The notes under the pieces: generated by a model
Databases searched by the model: none
What the model saw: only the letters and a program-made list of their open reading frames with translations
What the model was told of the DNA's origin: nothing
DNA from: Ephemerocybe angulata
Taxonomy: Eukaryota; Basidiomycota; Agaricomycetes; Agaricales; Psathyrellaceae
Length of the DNA: 64,000 bases
Assembly (NCBI GenBank): GCA_013368325.1
Contig: JAACJK010000058.1
Location: 372,001 to 436,000, forward strand
Direction of reading: 5' to 3'
Part shown: piece by piece, positions 49,001 through 60,775 of the stretch
Position numbering within the stretch: the first letter of the stretch is position 1
Layout of the letters: each line of letters opens with the position of its first letter
Translations under genes and position numbers: made by a program

Positions 49001-49806
49001 GTCCGCCGCCTGGTTCGTTCGACCCCTACGAACATCCGCAGGACGAAGAGGAGGACGATGACAGCGAGGATCATGACGAGGCAGACCGACGGCGGCAGCA
49101 CAAGCAATGGATCCCACCAGCAGTACCGTACAGCGCCGACCCCTATCGCGACGCGAACGCCCCTAGGCCGCATCCCTACAGCACCGGTGGGAGCATAAGC
49201 CGGCGGAATCAACAAAGTCTCCGTTCTGAGGCTCCTCTAGGTCATCAGCAGTCCCAGCAACAGCCGAGAGAAGAAGAGATTATCCGCCCTCAAAGGACGC
49301 CGAGCTTGAGGTCCAATGGGCCCCCAGCCGGGTGGATGCAGCCCCCGCAGTTTCCTCCACAACCACCGCCGCAACAACAAGGTTTGGCGAGGAAGCCGTC
49401 GCGGAAGGCGGCGCCACAGCCGCGGAGGAGGTATAAGGAGGATGGGACGGAGGAAGAAGAGGAAGGTGTGGACGATGAAGAGGAGGAAGAGAACTCGGAG
49501 GAAGATGTTCAGAGGGTGTATGCGGAGGAGGTGTTCGACTCACCGGACGAGGAGGACCATGCGTATCGCAGTCGGAATAGCGGTGCGCGGAGTAGCGAGC
49601 GGAGGAGGGGGAGGGGACGGGGACGGGGTGGGGCACCTGTACCTGGATCGGGCAGTACGCGTGGGCGGCCTCATCAGCGGTATCCATCATCGAGAGGGCA
49701 TCCGCCATCTGGTGTTGATAATGCTGAAGTGGGGCACGGCGAGGAAGCGAGTGAGGATGAGGCGTACAGCGGGGAGGGTAGTCTTGACGAGGAGGATCGG
49801 GAAGGT

Positions 49807-49837
<31 letters not shown>

Positions 49838-52644
49838 AGGAAGAGGAAATGGTGTCAGAGCGGGAGCGTCGGCATAGGGAGGAGTATGGGCGGCAGCACA
49901 AGGCAAGCCGGACTCGTGGCACCGTCGACAGCCATCCGAAGGTGAAGAGGCGGCAGGCGCCTGGTCCCCAGCCTCCAGCGCACCCATCGTACAACCAGAT
50001 ATCGAGAGCACCGTCGGGGGGTGGAAGCCGGCAACAATTCGAGGATCCCAGTCTTAATGGTGAGCGCCTCCACCGGTCGAAGTCGAAGGGTAAGGACCGT
50101 GCGGCAACTTGGGATCGTGACGGTGTCGTTGGCTCACCGAGTGACTTGCTTGATGAGGCGATGTTGCGCGAGAACCAGAAGGAACGGAGGCGGATGGAGA
50201 GGGAGAGGGCGCAGTGGCAGAAGGAGAAGGAGGAGCGTGATCGCGCGGAGAAGGAGGAGAGGGAGCGGTTGGAGAAGGAGCGGGAGAAGGAGCGGGTGGA
50301 ACGAGAGGAGCGCGAAAAGTGGGAGAGGGAGAGGGAGAAGGCGTTACGGGAGCAGCAGGAGAGGCTTGCACGGGAGGAGAGGGAGCGCCGGGACCGCGAG
50401 GAGCGGGAGAAGGAGAGGGAGAGAAGGGACAGGGAGCGCGAGCGGGCGAGGAGGGAGGAGCAAGAGGCACAGGAGAGGGAGGAACAGGCGAGGGAGAAGT
50501 TGAGGGAGATTGAGGATGCGATGCGCCAGGCGGAGGAGAACGCGAAGCATTGGCAGCAGAAGGCGGCGTCATCGATGGAGCAGGAGGAGGAGTATAAGCG
50601 TAAGAGGGAGGATGCTGAGCGGCTGGCGAGGTTGGCGCAGGACAAGCACCGGGAGGCTGAGAGGAAGCACCAAGAAGCACTCAAGCTCCAGCGGGATGCC
50701 AAACAGAAGGAGGCGCTGGCGAGGAAGAAGGAGCTGGATATCATGAAGAAGGAGCAGGAGTTAAGGGAGAAGGAGGCGAAGTTGAAGAAGTTGGAGGAGG
50801 ATTTGCGAAGAGAGGAGGAGAGGAGGAGGTTCGAGGAGCAGCTGAGGAAGCAGGAGGAAGAGGTGAAGAAGTTGGATGACGAGGTTCGCAAGGAGCAGGA
50901 GCAGGAGCTGGCGGAAAAGCGAAGGGCAGAGGAGAAAGCGCTTGAGGAGTATCAGGAAATGGTTGCTCAGCAGGCGCGAGAGCTCGAGCAGCTGAGACGG
51001 GAGAAGGCCGAAGCGGAGGCCAGGAGTGCTGCCATCGAGACTGGTGTTGAGGAACCGAACCAGGAGGAGAGCGTGGAGCCGGTGTACGAGCTCGAGCCCG
51101 TTGAAGAGGAGAAAGAAGTGACAAAGAAGAAGGGGAAAAAAGAAAAGAAACCTAAAGGAAAGAAAGTCAAGGAGAGGCGGGGAACGAACGAAGACGAGAG
51201 TCGAGTAGAACAGGAGCGGTTGCAGCAAGAGGAGGAGGAGAGACAACTTAGGGTGCTCCAGAAGGAGGAAGAGGATCGTGCGAGGGAGCAAGAGGAGGCT
51301 CGAGTAAGACAACAGGAAGAGCGGGATCGGGAGGAACGGGAGGAGGGCCTCAGACTCGAGATGGAGGAAGACATGAGGCGGGAGAGGAAGGCTAACGAGG
51401 AGCGGAGCCGAAAGGAGAAGCGGAAGCAAGAGCGAATCGAAAGGCGGAAACAGGAGGAGAAGGAGAAGGAAACGGAAAGGCTCGCGAAACAGGCAGAGGA
51501 AGAGGAACAGAAGAGGTTGGAGGAGGAGGAGGCGGAACAACAGAGGCGGGAAGAGGAGGAGGAAACCTGGCTGGATCCTGAGGATGATGAAGAGGAGACG
51601 CAGCGTCGTCTCGAAGCTGCTGAGTGGCAGAAGCAGTTACGGATGGAGGAAGAAAGGCGAAAGGAGTTGAGTGAGATGATAAAGAGAAGGGAGGAGGAGG
51701 AGAGGTTTGAGAGGGCGCGGAAGGAGCAGGAAGAGGCAGCTCGTCAGAGGAAGGAGCGAGAGGATCAACGTAGGAGAAGGGAGGAAGAGGAGGAACTGAG
51801 CCGCACTCAGCAAACGGAATACCGTAGGCAGGAAGAGGAAATCAAGCGGCAACGGCAAAATAGTGCCGGGTCGGGGAGCGCATGGACGTCATCTGCAAAG
51901 ATCCCTTATGGCGCCGGAGGATTCGTCCCTGGTTCGACACCCAGATCCCCTCCTACCCGCTCCCCTTCAACTTTCCCTACCGATCGCGCCGGCGGTCCCC
52001 CTGCTTGGCAAACCTGGGGTACGGCACCAGAGCGAACTCCAGGCTCTGCATGGTCTACGAACATGGCGGGCGGTGCGGCTGGCTTCAACAATCCTCCCCG
52101 CCCTGCGACAACAATGCCGAATAAGTCTAGGACTGGGTCAATGGGTTCCGGAGGCCCAGAGGATTGGCAGTCCAAGCAGGATGAATTCGTTCGCCAGCAG
52201 CAGGAGAAGTTCAGGCAAGAGCAGGAGCGGCAGGCGATGCTAGAAGCGCAGAGGCAGGCGAGCCGTGGGTTGACGAGGGACGAGTTGGCGAGGCTGTTTG
52301 AGAAGAACGAGAAGACTTGGATCAACCTCACGACAATGAGCGCTCTCCGATGGGACGACTTCCCCTGGCCCATGATCAGGAAGCCGACGAATCCCGAAGA
52401 GATTACGACCGCCGCCATCGAGGCTTACGTTCTTTCTCCGTATTACCCAGACAAGTCGCGGTCGGAGAAAGACCGCATTAAGGACTACATCAAGAGGTGG
52501 CATCCGGATAGATTCGAGACTAAATTATTGATTAAGGTTTTGGATGAGGAGAAGGAGAGGGTTAGGGAGGGTGCAGGGTCCGTTGTGCGAAGTTTGAACG
52601 ACCTTCTTGCTAAGAGGAATGACTCCCAGGACAGGTTCGGATAG
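46056..52644 (+). CDS. Gene A: giant coiled-coil protein with C-terminal WHPDRF domain
   Basis: Exons 46056-48846 and 48935-52644 encode 2,166 aa. Residues about 35-150 form a compact helical domain ('DPDEQWKADLRNRIAHDQ', 'GLEIPPYWMNILQKEQAALF'). Residues 150-930 are disordered and Pro/Ser rich. Residues about 1370-1900 are a very long charged coiled coil (runs of E, R, K and Q). Residues about 2050-2166 form a terminal domain with 'FPWPMI' and 'IKDYIKRWHPDRFE', followed by a helix ending 'VVRSLNDLLAKR'. That helix-HPD-helix plan recalls a J-domain. Function is unknown; a cytoskeletal or scaffold role would suit the coiled coil. Parts of both ends are duplicated in the next gene. The start is the first ATG in the frame, though an upstream exon is possible. 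Confidence 0.82.
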
Positions 52645-53451
52645 TAGCATAGGTTCCTTTTGTTTCTTTTATTTTTCGCGTTCGTTATGCTGCATTGTGT
52701 ATGGATATATCAACTCAACTAGTCTTTTATGTAGCTCTCGAGATTCGAGCATGTACGATACTCCACTCATCACTGTATTTATCCCCCCCGTTGGAGACTA
52801 TCAAATGTACAGTATTACCTCTGAACATATGCTAGAGTATAAACTCTCTAGATAGATTGAAGTAAGGATTTGACTGGCCTCCGGACGCGAGATGGGCGAG
52901 GAGGCCTGGAGGACTTGGCCCCGGGCGGACGACGGAGGGCCCGGAGACCCGGACGGAGGGCCCACCGAAGCCAGCCCGGCTACATACATCGTTCAGCTTT
53001 ACCACATTCCACCTGCTTCTGCTTCCTGCACCTAGCCGATAAACGCTGGTCTCCTTATGTCCAGCTTCAGCTCTAGCCGTTATCAGGTCGCTTATATATC
53101 GAGCTGTTGAGATGGGATGGTACTATGGCAGGCTATCATCTGGTAATAACGTACGCAACCTCCCCTCACAAACTAAGTACTGAGGACTGAAAACCATCTT
53201 CTTTCTCAGTGCCAGAGGCTGGCAGATTGTACTCAACATAATGGATGGCCACTCGCAATTCCAATATTGCCAAGCCTTCATCCAACTCACTTGTGCTATT
53301 CAACTGGTTCTGGGCGTCTACGACAACCGTAGCTGTAGACTGTATCGATTTTTCCGAAAGAGGCAGTGCCATTGTGGGCGCATTAGCATCGAATGGAAGT
53401 GTCACTGGCAGGCCACAGGTCGCTTCCCTTCTCTATCTTCTATTCAGCGAG
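52645..53451. other. Intergenic between gene A and the NLR
   Basis: Gene A's 3' flank and the NLR promoter. A minus-strand frame (53166-53405) and an upstream extension of the NLR frame (from 53245) are both open but without family support. Sequence around 53120-53150 resembles DNA downstream of the NLR (about 57755-57785), suggesting that the duplication reached non-coding flanks. Confidence 0.5.
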
Positions 53452-56400
53452 ATGTCGACGCCAGCTGCTGAAGGCATCCAAGCCTTGAGTGGCCTGAGCC
53501 TGTCCAGCAGTGGCAACGAAGCCAGGTCTAATGAAAGTAAGTGTGGACTTCACACATTGTCGACAGTGATCGGTAGTAGCATCCTCATCGATCTGACAAT
53601 CCATGGTTATCACGCCCCAGCTCAGCAAGGCTCTGTTAACCTTTTCCAAGATTCTCAGCATTTATCGATAGGGACTATGACCACGACGGTGGTCAGTGGG
53701 AACTGCACCTACAATGTCACTGTGGTGAAGCAAGAAACTTCTGGTACGCTGCCACAGGAGGCTCCAGAAAGTTCGTGTGCGATTAAATGTCTGCAGGGAA
53801 AGGACTAAACTTATGTTATGATGCAGTCACACCCCAAGATATTGTCGCATGGCTTAAGGCCCCCGATTTTCTGCCTATATACGAAAAAGCCTTGCGCCAG
53901 CGGCTGTACAACACAGGAACCTGGTTCATTGAGTCTGAGGAGTTTCGCCAGCTCGTGGAAGGACAGGGCGTGATTGTGTGGGGCACAGGGATGCGTGAGT
54001 CCCCACTAGATACACCTCTCTCCTTGAAGAATGTCCTCTAAATCACGGAATGTATTAGCTGGAACTGGGAAGACAGTACTGTCGTGCGTGATCAACCTCG
54101 AGAACCTGGGACCAAGGGCGTCTACCGACTCATCTCGTATATAGATCCTTTTCGCTTCAATACTTGAGGCAGATATTTCAAGGCCATGAAGACGTCGCCG
54201 TTGTCGGGGCGTACATTCGATACACCGAACAGCCTCCACTCCGGGATATATTCGCTGGGCTTCTCAGTCAACTCGTCAAGAATCACACTTGCGCCTATCA
54301 TTATATGAAGCACGTCTACACTTCTGGGAACCAAAATAATGACCTCCCCGAAATAGACATGGTCCGGGCCTTCCAGGAGGTTGTTAGGCTTCTTTCAAAG
54401 GTCTTTCTCATCATCGACGGGCTGGACGAGGCAGATAATGCAGTGAAGGATGGTCTCCTAAAACTCATTCCCTGGCTTGGCTGTAATGTTCTCATAACTT
54501 CGCGGCCACTCGATCTATATGCTCATCATCTACCCCACGCGCTCTACGTGTCCATCCAGGCGCACACCGAAGATATCGATCACTTCGTAGAGGAGACGAT
54601 CAAGTCAAACTCTAGGCTCAAAGCCATCCTCCGAGGTAAAACTGCATTGAAGGAGCAGCTCAAACTATGCGTGAGGGAGACATCGAAAGGAATGTGTGTG
54701 TCCTCTCTCGCTATCTTTTTGGGGCGGCGCTCTGTTCAGTGACTTACTTGCACCCTAGGTTCCTCGTGGCGCGACTGCAGATGGATGGTGTCCTTGAAAA
54801 GGGCAGAAGCGTCAGTACCTTGTTAAAAGCGTTGGACCAACTGCCCTCAGGCGTAGACGAAATGTACGAACACACACTGGAGCGAATCAATGCTCAACCG
54901 GATGAGGATGTCTCTATTGCACACCGCGTGTTCATATGGCTACTATACTCAACGCGGAACCTTTCCCTCCTCGAACTTCAACATGCTTTGGCGGTTTCGT
55001 TCGAAGACGAGGCATACGACCCTATCGATATCATCCCAGGATCCATGATTCTTTCCATGTGCGGTGGGTTTGTGACGGTGGAAGAAAAGGGAGAGAAAGA
55101 AGGCGAGAGCGACGAGTACGGGAATAGATCCTACCTTCGGTTCATCCGTGAGTGTGTGCAACATCGACACGAACTGCAAGGCCGACATGACACCCTTTAG
55201 ATTATACCACCCATGATTTCCTCAAGACTGTGGTATTCTTCAAGTTCCCGTCCCCTCACTCTTATCTGGCAGTTACCTGTCTGATCTATCTGCGACAACT
55301 TGGCGGAAAACTCCAGGAATGGGAAAGGGAGGAGGACGAGGACCCAGCTCTCGGCCTATACTTCGAATCTAATCCCTTCCTGAGCTATGCAGATACGAAC
55401 TGGGGAAAGCATGCGGCCAAATCGAAGGACAATGGCCCGCTACACCCTTTCATACAAACGTTCCTCACCGGATGTGCCCGACATGATGGACTTTATAATC
55501 ACAAGTTCGCAGGAGAGGAAACCTCGAATGGGCCATCTTTCAGGGCAACACCACTCCATCTAGCTGCCATGTATGGTCTGGTCGATGTGATCAACGCCAA
55601 AGTACTACCTTATGCTCCTCTTCCCCAAGAGTTCGGCGGCGAGACGCCATTCCATTATGCTGCACAGTTTAACCAACCTCTGGCCTTAAAGGCTTTAAGG
55701 GGTCAGTACACCGGGGTGAGTTCATAACGTCTTGTTCAGGGCCACATAGATAACAATCACCCCAACCAGGTCAACGCCGTGAGCGAAGGGGGAAAGACAG
55801 CTCTGATGCTTGCGCAGAAACACGGCCACGAAGAGTGTGTCCAAACGCTCGTCTCAACAAGAGTTAATGCCGACCGGCTGGCAAGGTCGGCGCGGGAATG
55901 GCACCGGGAGGCCGAAAGTAAGTACCAGCACGCGCTCGAACCCCAGTGGGACGAGGCGCTGGAAACGAAGAAGGAGCCAGATATCGTCGGGAGGAAGCAA
56001 GGGTTGAGGGAGAATGAGGCGAACTTGGGAAGGTTGGAGCGGAGGGCACGGGAAGCTGAAGCTCGGGAAATGAAGGCGCGGGAAGCTGAAGCTCGGGAAA
56101 TGAGAGTACGGGAAGCAATGGCTCGGGCAATGAAACATCAACATAAGAGAACGGCGGAAGAAGCAGAGTTGAACCGGCAGGACGAAGAAATCAAGCCGCA
56201 ATGGCAAAACACGGCCGGGTCGGAGAGTCCGTCGATGTCATCGAGCAAGGCTTCTCCAGCGCTTCACTCCGACCGGCGACAACCACAAGCTTGGGGCCCC
56301 TCGATACCCGCCCCCGCCCCCTCGCAGGCGCCCCAGCAGCGCTATGATGTCAATACCCCCAGCGTGGCAGTCGAGGTAAACGATCTCGAACCGGATGAAC

Positions 56401-57527
56401 AATGGAAGGCGGATCTGCGCAACCGCATCGCGCACGACCAGGAGGGCATGAAGGCGACTGCGCTTCGGCAGTACGAGGATGGCGTGCGGCTCTACCCCAG
56501 AAGCAAGAAGAGCCTTGAAGCTGAGTACACGACTGTCCTCAGAGACATCGAGGCGGTGGCCAGGGAGCAGTTCGATCAGGCACTTATGAGGGAGAGGATG
56601 GAGAAGAGGTTCAGGGCAGGGTTAGAGATTCCTCCCTTCTGGATGAACATGTTGCAGAACAAGCAGGCGGCGCTGTTTGCAGGGTTTCAGAGGGAGAAGA
56701 TGGCAAAGGATGGGGAGGGTGAGGAGATCCAGGGGCCACCTACTGAACCCACAATACCTCAAGGAAGCGGCAACAACAGGTCAATACCGACCGCCTTGTA
56801 CGAGTTACCACCTCTGCCAGTCGAACTACCTCCACCGCCAACGTCCGCACCACCAGAAGAGGTGTGGGTACCCAATTTTCCTCCAATGTCAACAAGCCGC
56901 CGAGGAGGGAAGACGCTCAACCCGACGTCACCGCGCAATCTGGATCGGGGCGATCCAACGAGGACCAGTGCGTGGAAGGCCCGACCGTGGGGTTCGAGAA
57001 GCTTGCAGCAATCGCAATCGCAGCCGCAGGACGACGATGACGAGAGCGGCGTGCCCTTGTCAAAGACTCCTCCGCGTGCATCGGCACGACTCTCACCCTG
57101 GTCTGCGGGAGGCGGGGGAGAGGGACAGGGCCGCTCAATGTCTGCGGCCCGACTCACCAGCGTGGAAAGTCCACCGGCGATGTCCAAGAAGAGGACTCCT
57201 CGCTCCCCTTCAAACTTTCCTGTTGCCGATAGCGCGGGCCCTCTACCTGCCTGGCAAACCTGGAATTTAACACCAGAAAAGGGTTCAAGCACCACCTCAT
57301 GGTCCCCGAACCTGAACTTGAAGTACACATCTGCTTCCTCATTGACAAGTCGGCACCCCGCGCTAAAGCCTATCACGAAAGAGACGAAAACTCCCGAAAC
57401 TCCAGATGTAGAAGACTGGCAATCCAAGCAAGATGAATACGTTCGCCAGCAGCAGGAGGAATTCCGGCAAGAGCAGGAGCGGCAGGCGATGCCAGATGTG
57501 CAGAGGAAAGCAGGAGTCGAGGGTTGA
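53452..57527 (+). CDS. Gene B: NACHT-ankyrin NLR with a C-terminus copied from gene A
   Basis: Eight exons (53452-53536, 53621-53743, 53827-53994, 54059-54083, 54145-54693, 54759-55147, 55201-55715, 55770-57527) give 1,203 aa, all in phase. The N-terminus 'LFQDSQHLSIGT' is followed by 'DIVAWLKAPDF'. The NACHT ATPase has Walker A GMPGTGKT (about residue 125), Walker B 'VFLIIDGLDEAD' (about 225) and sensor 'NVLITSRP'. A winged-helix part ('RFIHYTTHDFLK') and ankyrin repeats ('RATPLHLAAMYGLVDVINAK', 'GGKTALMLAQKHGHEECVQT') follow. From about residue 651 the protein turns into blocks of gene A. Fungal NLRs of this type are signalling ATPases in non-self recognition and cell death. The ATPase looks intact. 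The start at 53452 is tentative. Confidence 0.85.
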
Positions 57528-57615
57528 CTATTAATAGGGACCAGGGGCCAGATGGAGGAACTGTCTAAGCACGATAACCTTACTACAATGGGCGCCCTCA
57601 GGTGGTGTAATCGAT
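55869..57615 (+). repeat. Rearranged partial duplication of gene A inside gene B
   Basis: Blocks match gene A in this order: 55869-56040 to 50617-50805 (coiled coil); 56152-56250 to about 51785-51900; 56262-57120 to about 46100-47010 (N-terminal domain, with long identical DNA runs); 57190-57520 to about 51935-52265; and decayed 57528-57615 to about 52266-52350. The N-terminal block therefore lies between two C-terminal blocks. The match was read by eye, so boundaries are approximate. Confidence 0.88.
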
Positions 57616-57932
57616 TATAGCTGCCTCCTTCAAGGCATCACGCTTTCTTTGTTCGACAACTCAACCAGTCTCTTTCTAAATTTGTAGAGTATTCACTACA
57701 ATAATTACGAAATGTAATGCTGGACCATACGAGTAGATCGTGAGGGTATCTGCAGCGGGGCTATCATATGTAATACCGTACGGGCATGCTAGGAGGATAT
57801 CATAATTCAGGTGGCTCAGGGGACATTTTCAAACCGAACAAGATACGAAGATGATAGACCATGGGTATATGCAAAAATGGAGGAAAGGTAAGTGGTTGCC
57901 GTCGTTCAGACCACGGACTGAGTACTTAAACT
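57528..57932. other. Decayed continuation of the duplication and convergent 3' flanks
   Basis: After the NLR stop, remnants such as codons for NLTTMGALRW still match gene A (NLTTMSALRW), but frames are broken. Beyond about 57620 it is non-coding, between the convergent ends of the NLR and the DUF7330 gene. Confidence 0.6.
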
Positions 57933-59026
57933 TCAAGGACGAACCCAAGGCAGGCCTATGACCCATCCGATTTTGCTGGCGAGAAGGCGACGACGGCCCA
58001 TGCCCCGAGGATCCCCAGCTTCAAGCCTCCCAACTACACCTCGAGGGCGCTCGGACGTGCACTCTGTCTGTATCTCCCCTTCGTCCACATACCTAATCTT
58101 TATCGCCCCATTCTTCGTATCCGCCTTGATTTGATCACAGCTCTCAAGCTCGGGGTCCGAGCCATCTTGGACCAACTCCCCGACAAAGATACGTCGTGTA
58201 AAGCCATCTGCCGTGTCGTACGCGACGTTGGCCTCGACATCATTAGAGAGCTTGACACCCCCGTTGAGAGTTTTCCCGATGATAGTTCCTTTGAAGGAAC
58301 GCGGGATACCAATGTGTATGGCGCCGTTGAGAGTCTCCAATTTCAAAGATATCGGCAAGCGGCGTGGTTGGCACGATTTCACCACAGCCTCAAACTGAAA
58401 TATGGCGAAATGTCAGCGTCCTTCAAGTGATAATACCCGGCGATATACGCACCAAGGCAAACTTAACGGATCCATTGAGGGTTGACGCTTCAAACGTGGT
58501 CCTGGTCCTGCCATCAGGAGCAGTTGGCCGAGGGATTAAATGCACCACTGCAGCTAAAGCCCCATTGTGGGCCTTCACGTAGAAGTTCCTCCTCGTCTCC
58601 TCCGTTTCTCCTGCAGAAAGAGTGGGCAAAAGAGAAGATGGTACGACCAGACTGGGGTCAATGACCCATTGGCCTTTCAAGGCTCCGTTCCGCTTTGTGA
58701 ATGAGACTGTGTTTGTCGGCTTGGGAAGGGGAACGCCTTTAAGCCATGATGAGCTCGCCGCTGACGCATCTGGGGTAGAGTCGCTCGTCTCATCAGTCGC
58801 TGGAATTACGGTGTAGAATGGTGGAGGTTCGTCCTGCAGGAACTAAGTACGAAGACACCCTGAGGAAGAGCGCTCGACTCACAGTGTCATCTCCACTGAT
58901 GACTGTCTCGATAGGACCGTCACGATTGTCAGGATCCGGGTTACTAGGTTGATAAGGCTCGCTAGACGTTCCTGGGCTATCCAAGTCTGCTTTGCTTTTG
59001 CTGATGCTCTCTGGGGGAAGGAACAT
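57933..59026 (-). CDS. DUF7330-type protein
   Basis: Exons 59026-58883, 58833-58453 and 58394-57933 join in phase 0 and give 328 aa. Residues about 70-270 match the basidiomycete DUF7330 pattern: 'VSFTKRNGALKGQWVIDPSL' and 'GETEETRRNFYVKAHNGALA', then 'TLNGSVKFALF', 'SLKLETLNGAIHIGIPRSFK' and 'IKADTKNGAIKIRY'. These are repeated short strands of the 'NG(A/S)(I/V)' type and suggest a beta-solenoid or sandwich. The N-terminus is Pro/Ser rich, and there is a basic C-terminal tail with a hydrophobic end. No catalytic residues are evident and the function is unknown. The start at 59026 gives the shortest sensible N-terminus; the frame is open to 59299. Confidence 0.85.
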
Positions 59027-60459
59027 GGTTGAGGTTCGAACGTGGAGGGGGATAAGGGTAAGGATCGCTACCACCCGCAGCATTTGCCGCCCATTACTTC
59101 GATCGTGGGGATAACTGCGCAAATGGATGTCAACATCATGCCTCGAGGCTACAGCCTGGATGAACGCGCATAGCCAGGTGGCAGTACTAGTCTGAGCATT
59201 GAAGGGTCTTGTGGTTGAATTCAGGTGAGGTTTGCACACCAAATTCCAAGTTAACTTTTCGAAGTTCTCGTGGAGCCGAAGGAGACGGAAGCAGGCCACC
59301 CGCTGCCAAGCTTCGCCAAGAAACTTCGGCGCTTAAATCCTGTCTTCAATCATAGGGGCTTATAACGTCGACCACATTCACTACCATTGAAGAAATTATG
59401 GCCCTCCGGGCAGACCTGGACACGGACCTTTTAATTTTTGCTAGAGTGATCTAGGATATGCACGGGCTACGGAGAGTACAGGTGGAAAACAATCTCACTC
59501 TGCAGTGTGTACTTAGGCGCGGTCTTCAAGCCATCAGTATGTGTATCAGTCAGGGTTATTACATACAGTTCTCTATGCGTTCTCACAACTCGCTGACGCA
59601 CGCCTAGCGGCGCGCTCGCGCTCGTTGACCATGGAGTTGGACTTTAAATTTGAGGATATTAAGGATTGGGAGAGGTTATGAAATTTTAGTTCAACTTTCG
59701 CTCTCGTATCCACACCTGCAGTTCAGACCTACCCCCCTTTCGAGTCCCAGAGGGCTTTCTGGAACATCTTATTCCATTAACCGTATTAACTGCATTTCGT
59801 AAGGCATAACAGTAAGCCTCCCTCCGCTATCCATCCGAACGTGACTCACAGGGTAAGAATCTTTCAGTCAAGGCACGATCCCGCTGATCCCGAAGCGGGG
59901 CAAGCATCAGCAATCAATGAGTTGGGCAGCAGTTTGAGCCCGGACTGGAATCCTTCCCATTGACTTGGGACGTGTACTACGGTTCGGAAGTTTGAATGAT
60001 ACATAAAGATCCTATGCCGCCTCGCGCTGTTTCAAAGGAGAGGTTTCTGGACTCTGAGCGAGCGCTCCATGATCCCTGTCAGTGTCACGCCACTTTGCCC
60101 AGGCGATGCTCGACAATCTTATCTTATCTCTGTAAATTTCTTTTTTTCTTTTCATGATCGGCACGGAGCCTAGCCCTGCCTAGCCCCAATTCTTTTGTCC
60201 TGCAGGCGGAGTTGAAGAAACAGAGCTGAGAATGAAATAATTGATACGCGAACAATTGTTGTTGTGGGGACAAACCTTTCCACTTCATTTCATTTCATTC
60301 ATTCAGTGTCCAGGAACATCTCTCTTATGCATTCGTTCGACGGCGCTTAACTCTCTCAGATCACATCTCAATCTGCCTTACTTATAGTAAGCATTCCCGC
60401 TTTAATTGCCCACACGATTTGTGAAGGACTTCAATCTATCAGATTCGTGTTAGAGAAGT
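59027..60459. other. Intergenic, 1.4 kb
   Basis: Promoter side of the DUF7330 gene. From 59330 to 60459 I found no frame of interest. A short CATTT/CATTC-type repeat lies near 60285-60305. No RNA gene was recognised. Confidence 0.55.
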
Positions 60460-60473
60460 AAGACGGCGAGGAC

Positions 60474-60529
60474 ACCGGACCGACTGGCACGTAGGTTCGC
60501 GAACCTGAGGTTCGAGGTTCGAGGTCCGC
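60474..60529 (+). repeat. Left inverted repeat of the GGTTCGA element
   Basis: The first 26 bases are identical to the reverse complement of the right end. A second copy of the AGGTCCGCG motif follows just inside. Confidence 0.88.
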
Positions 60530-60775
60530 GGTTTGAGGTCCGCGAATTTAAGCAACTTGCTAGTACGTTGTGCTGGGGCCGTCGTTGTGCTTTTCTCTTC
60601 GCTGCGATAATTGCTTGGTCAACGTCCGGGTTCTGTCCACAAAGCCCTAGCTCTCGGATTGGTATATATGCCCCTCCGATACTCTGAGTATATGCGTCAA
60701 ACTCAGCACGCACACACTTCATACCATAAGAATGTTGATTTCAATGGCTATGATTCTTCCTCTTCCCTCGTGTAT

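Noticed and set aside
49674..51540. Long minus-strand open frames opposite the gene A coiled coil (405 and 259 codons)
   Set aside because: They are Ser/Leu/Arg-rich mirror images of the GA-rich coiled-coil coding strand, with no domain motifs. The plus strand has a continuous 1,236-codon exon.
53166..53405. 79-codon minus-strand frame upstream of the NLR
   Set aside because: Reads protein-like in part, but the opposite strand is equally open and no family is recognised.
53787..54160. Apparent stops in the NLR that suggested a broken NACHT domain
   Set aside because: Normal splicing (53743/53827, 53994/54059, 54083/54145) removes them and restores GMPGTGKTVLSS and the downstream frame.
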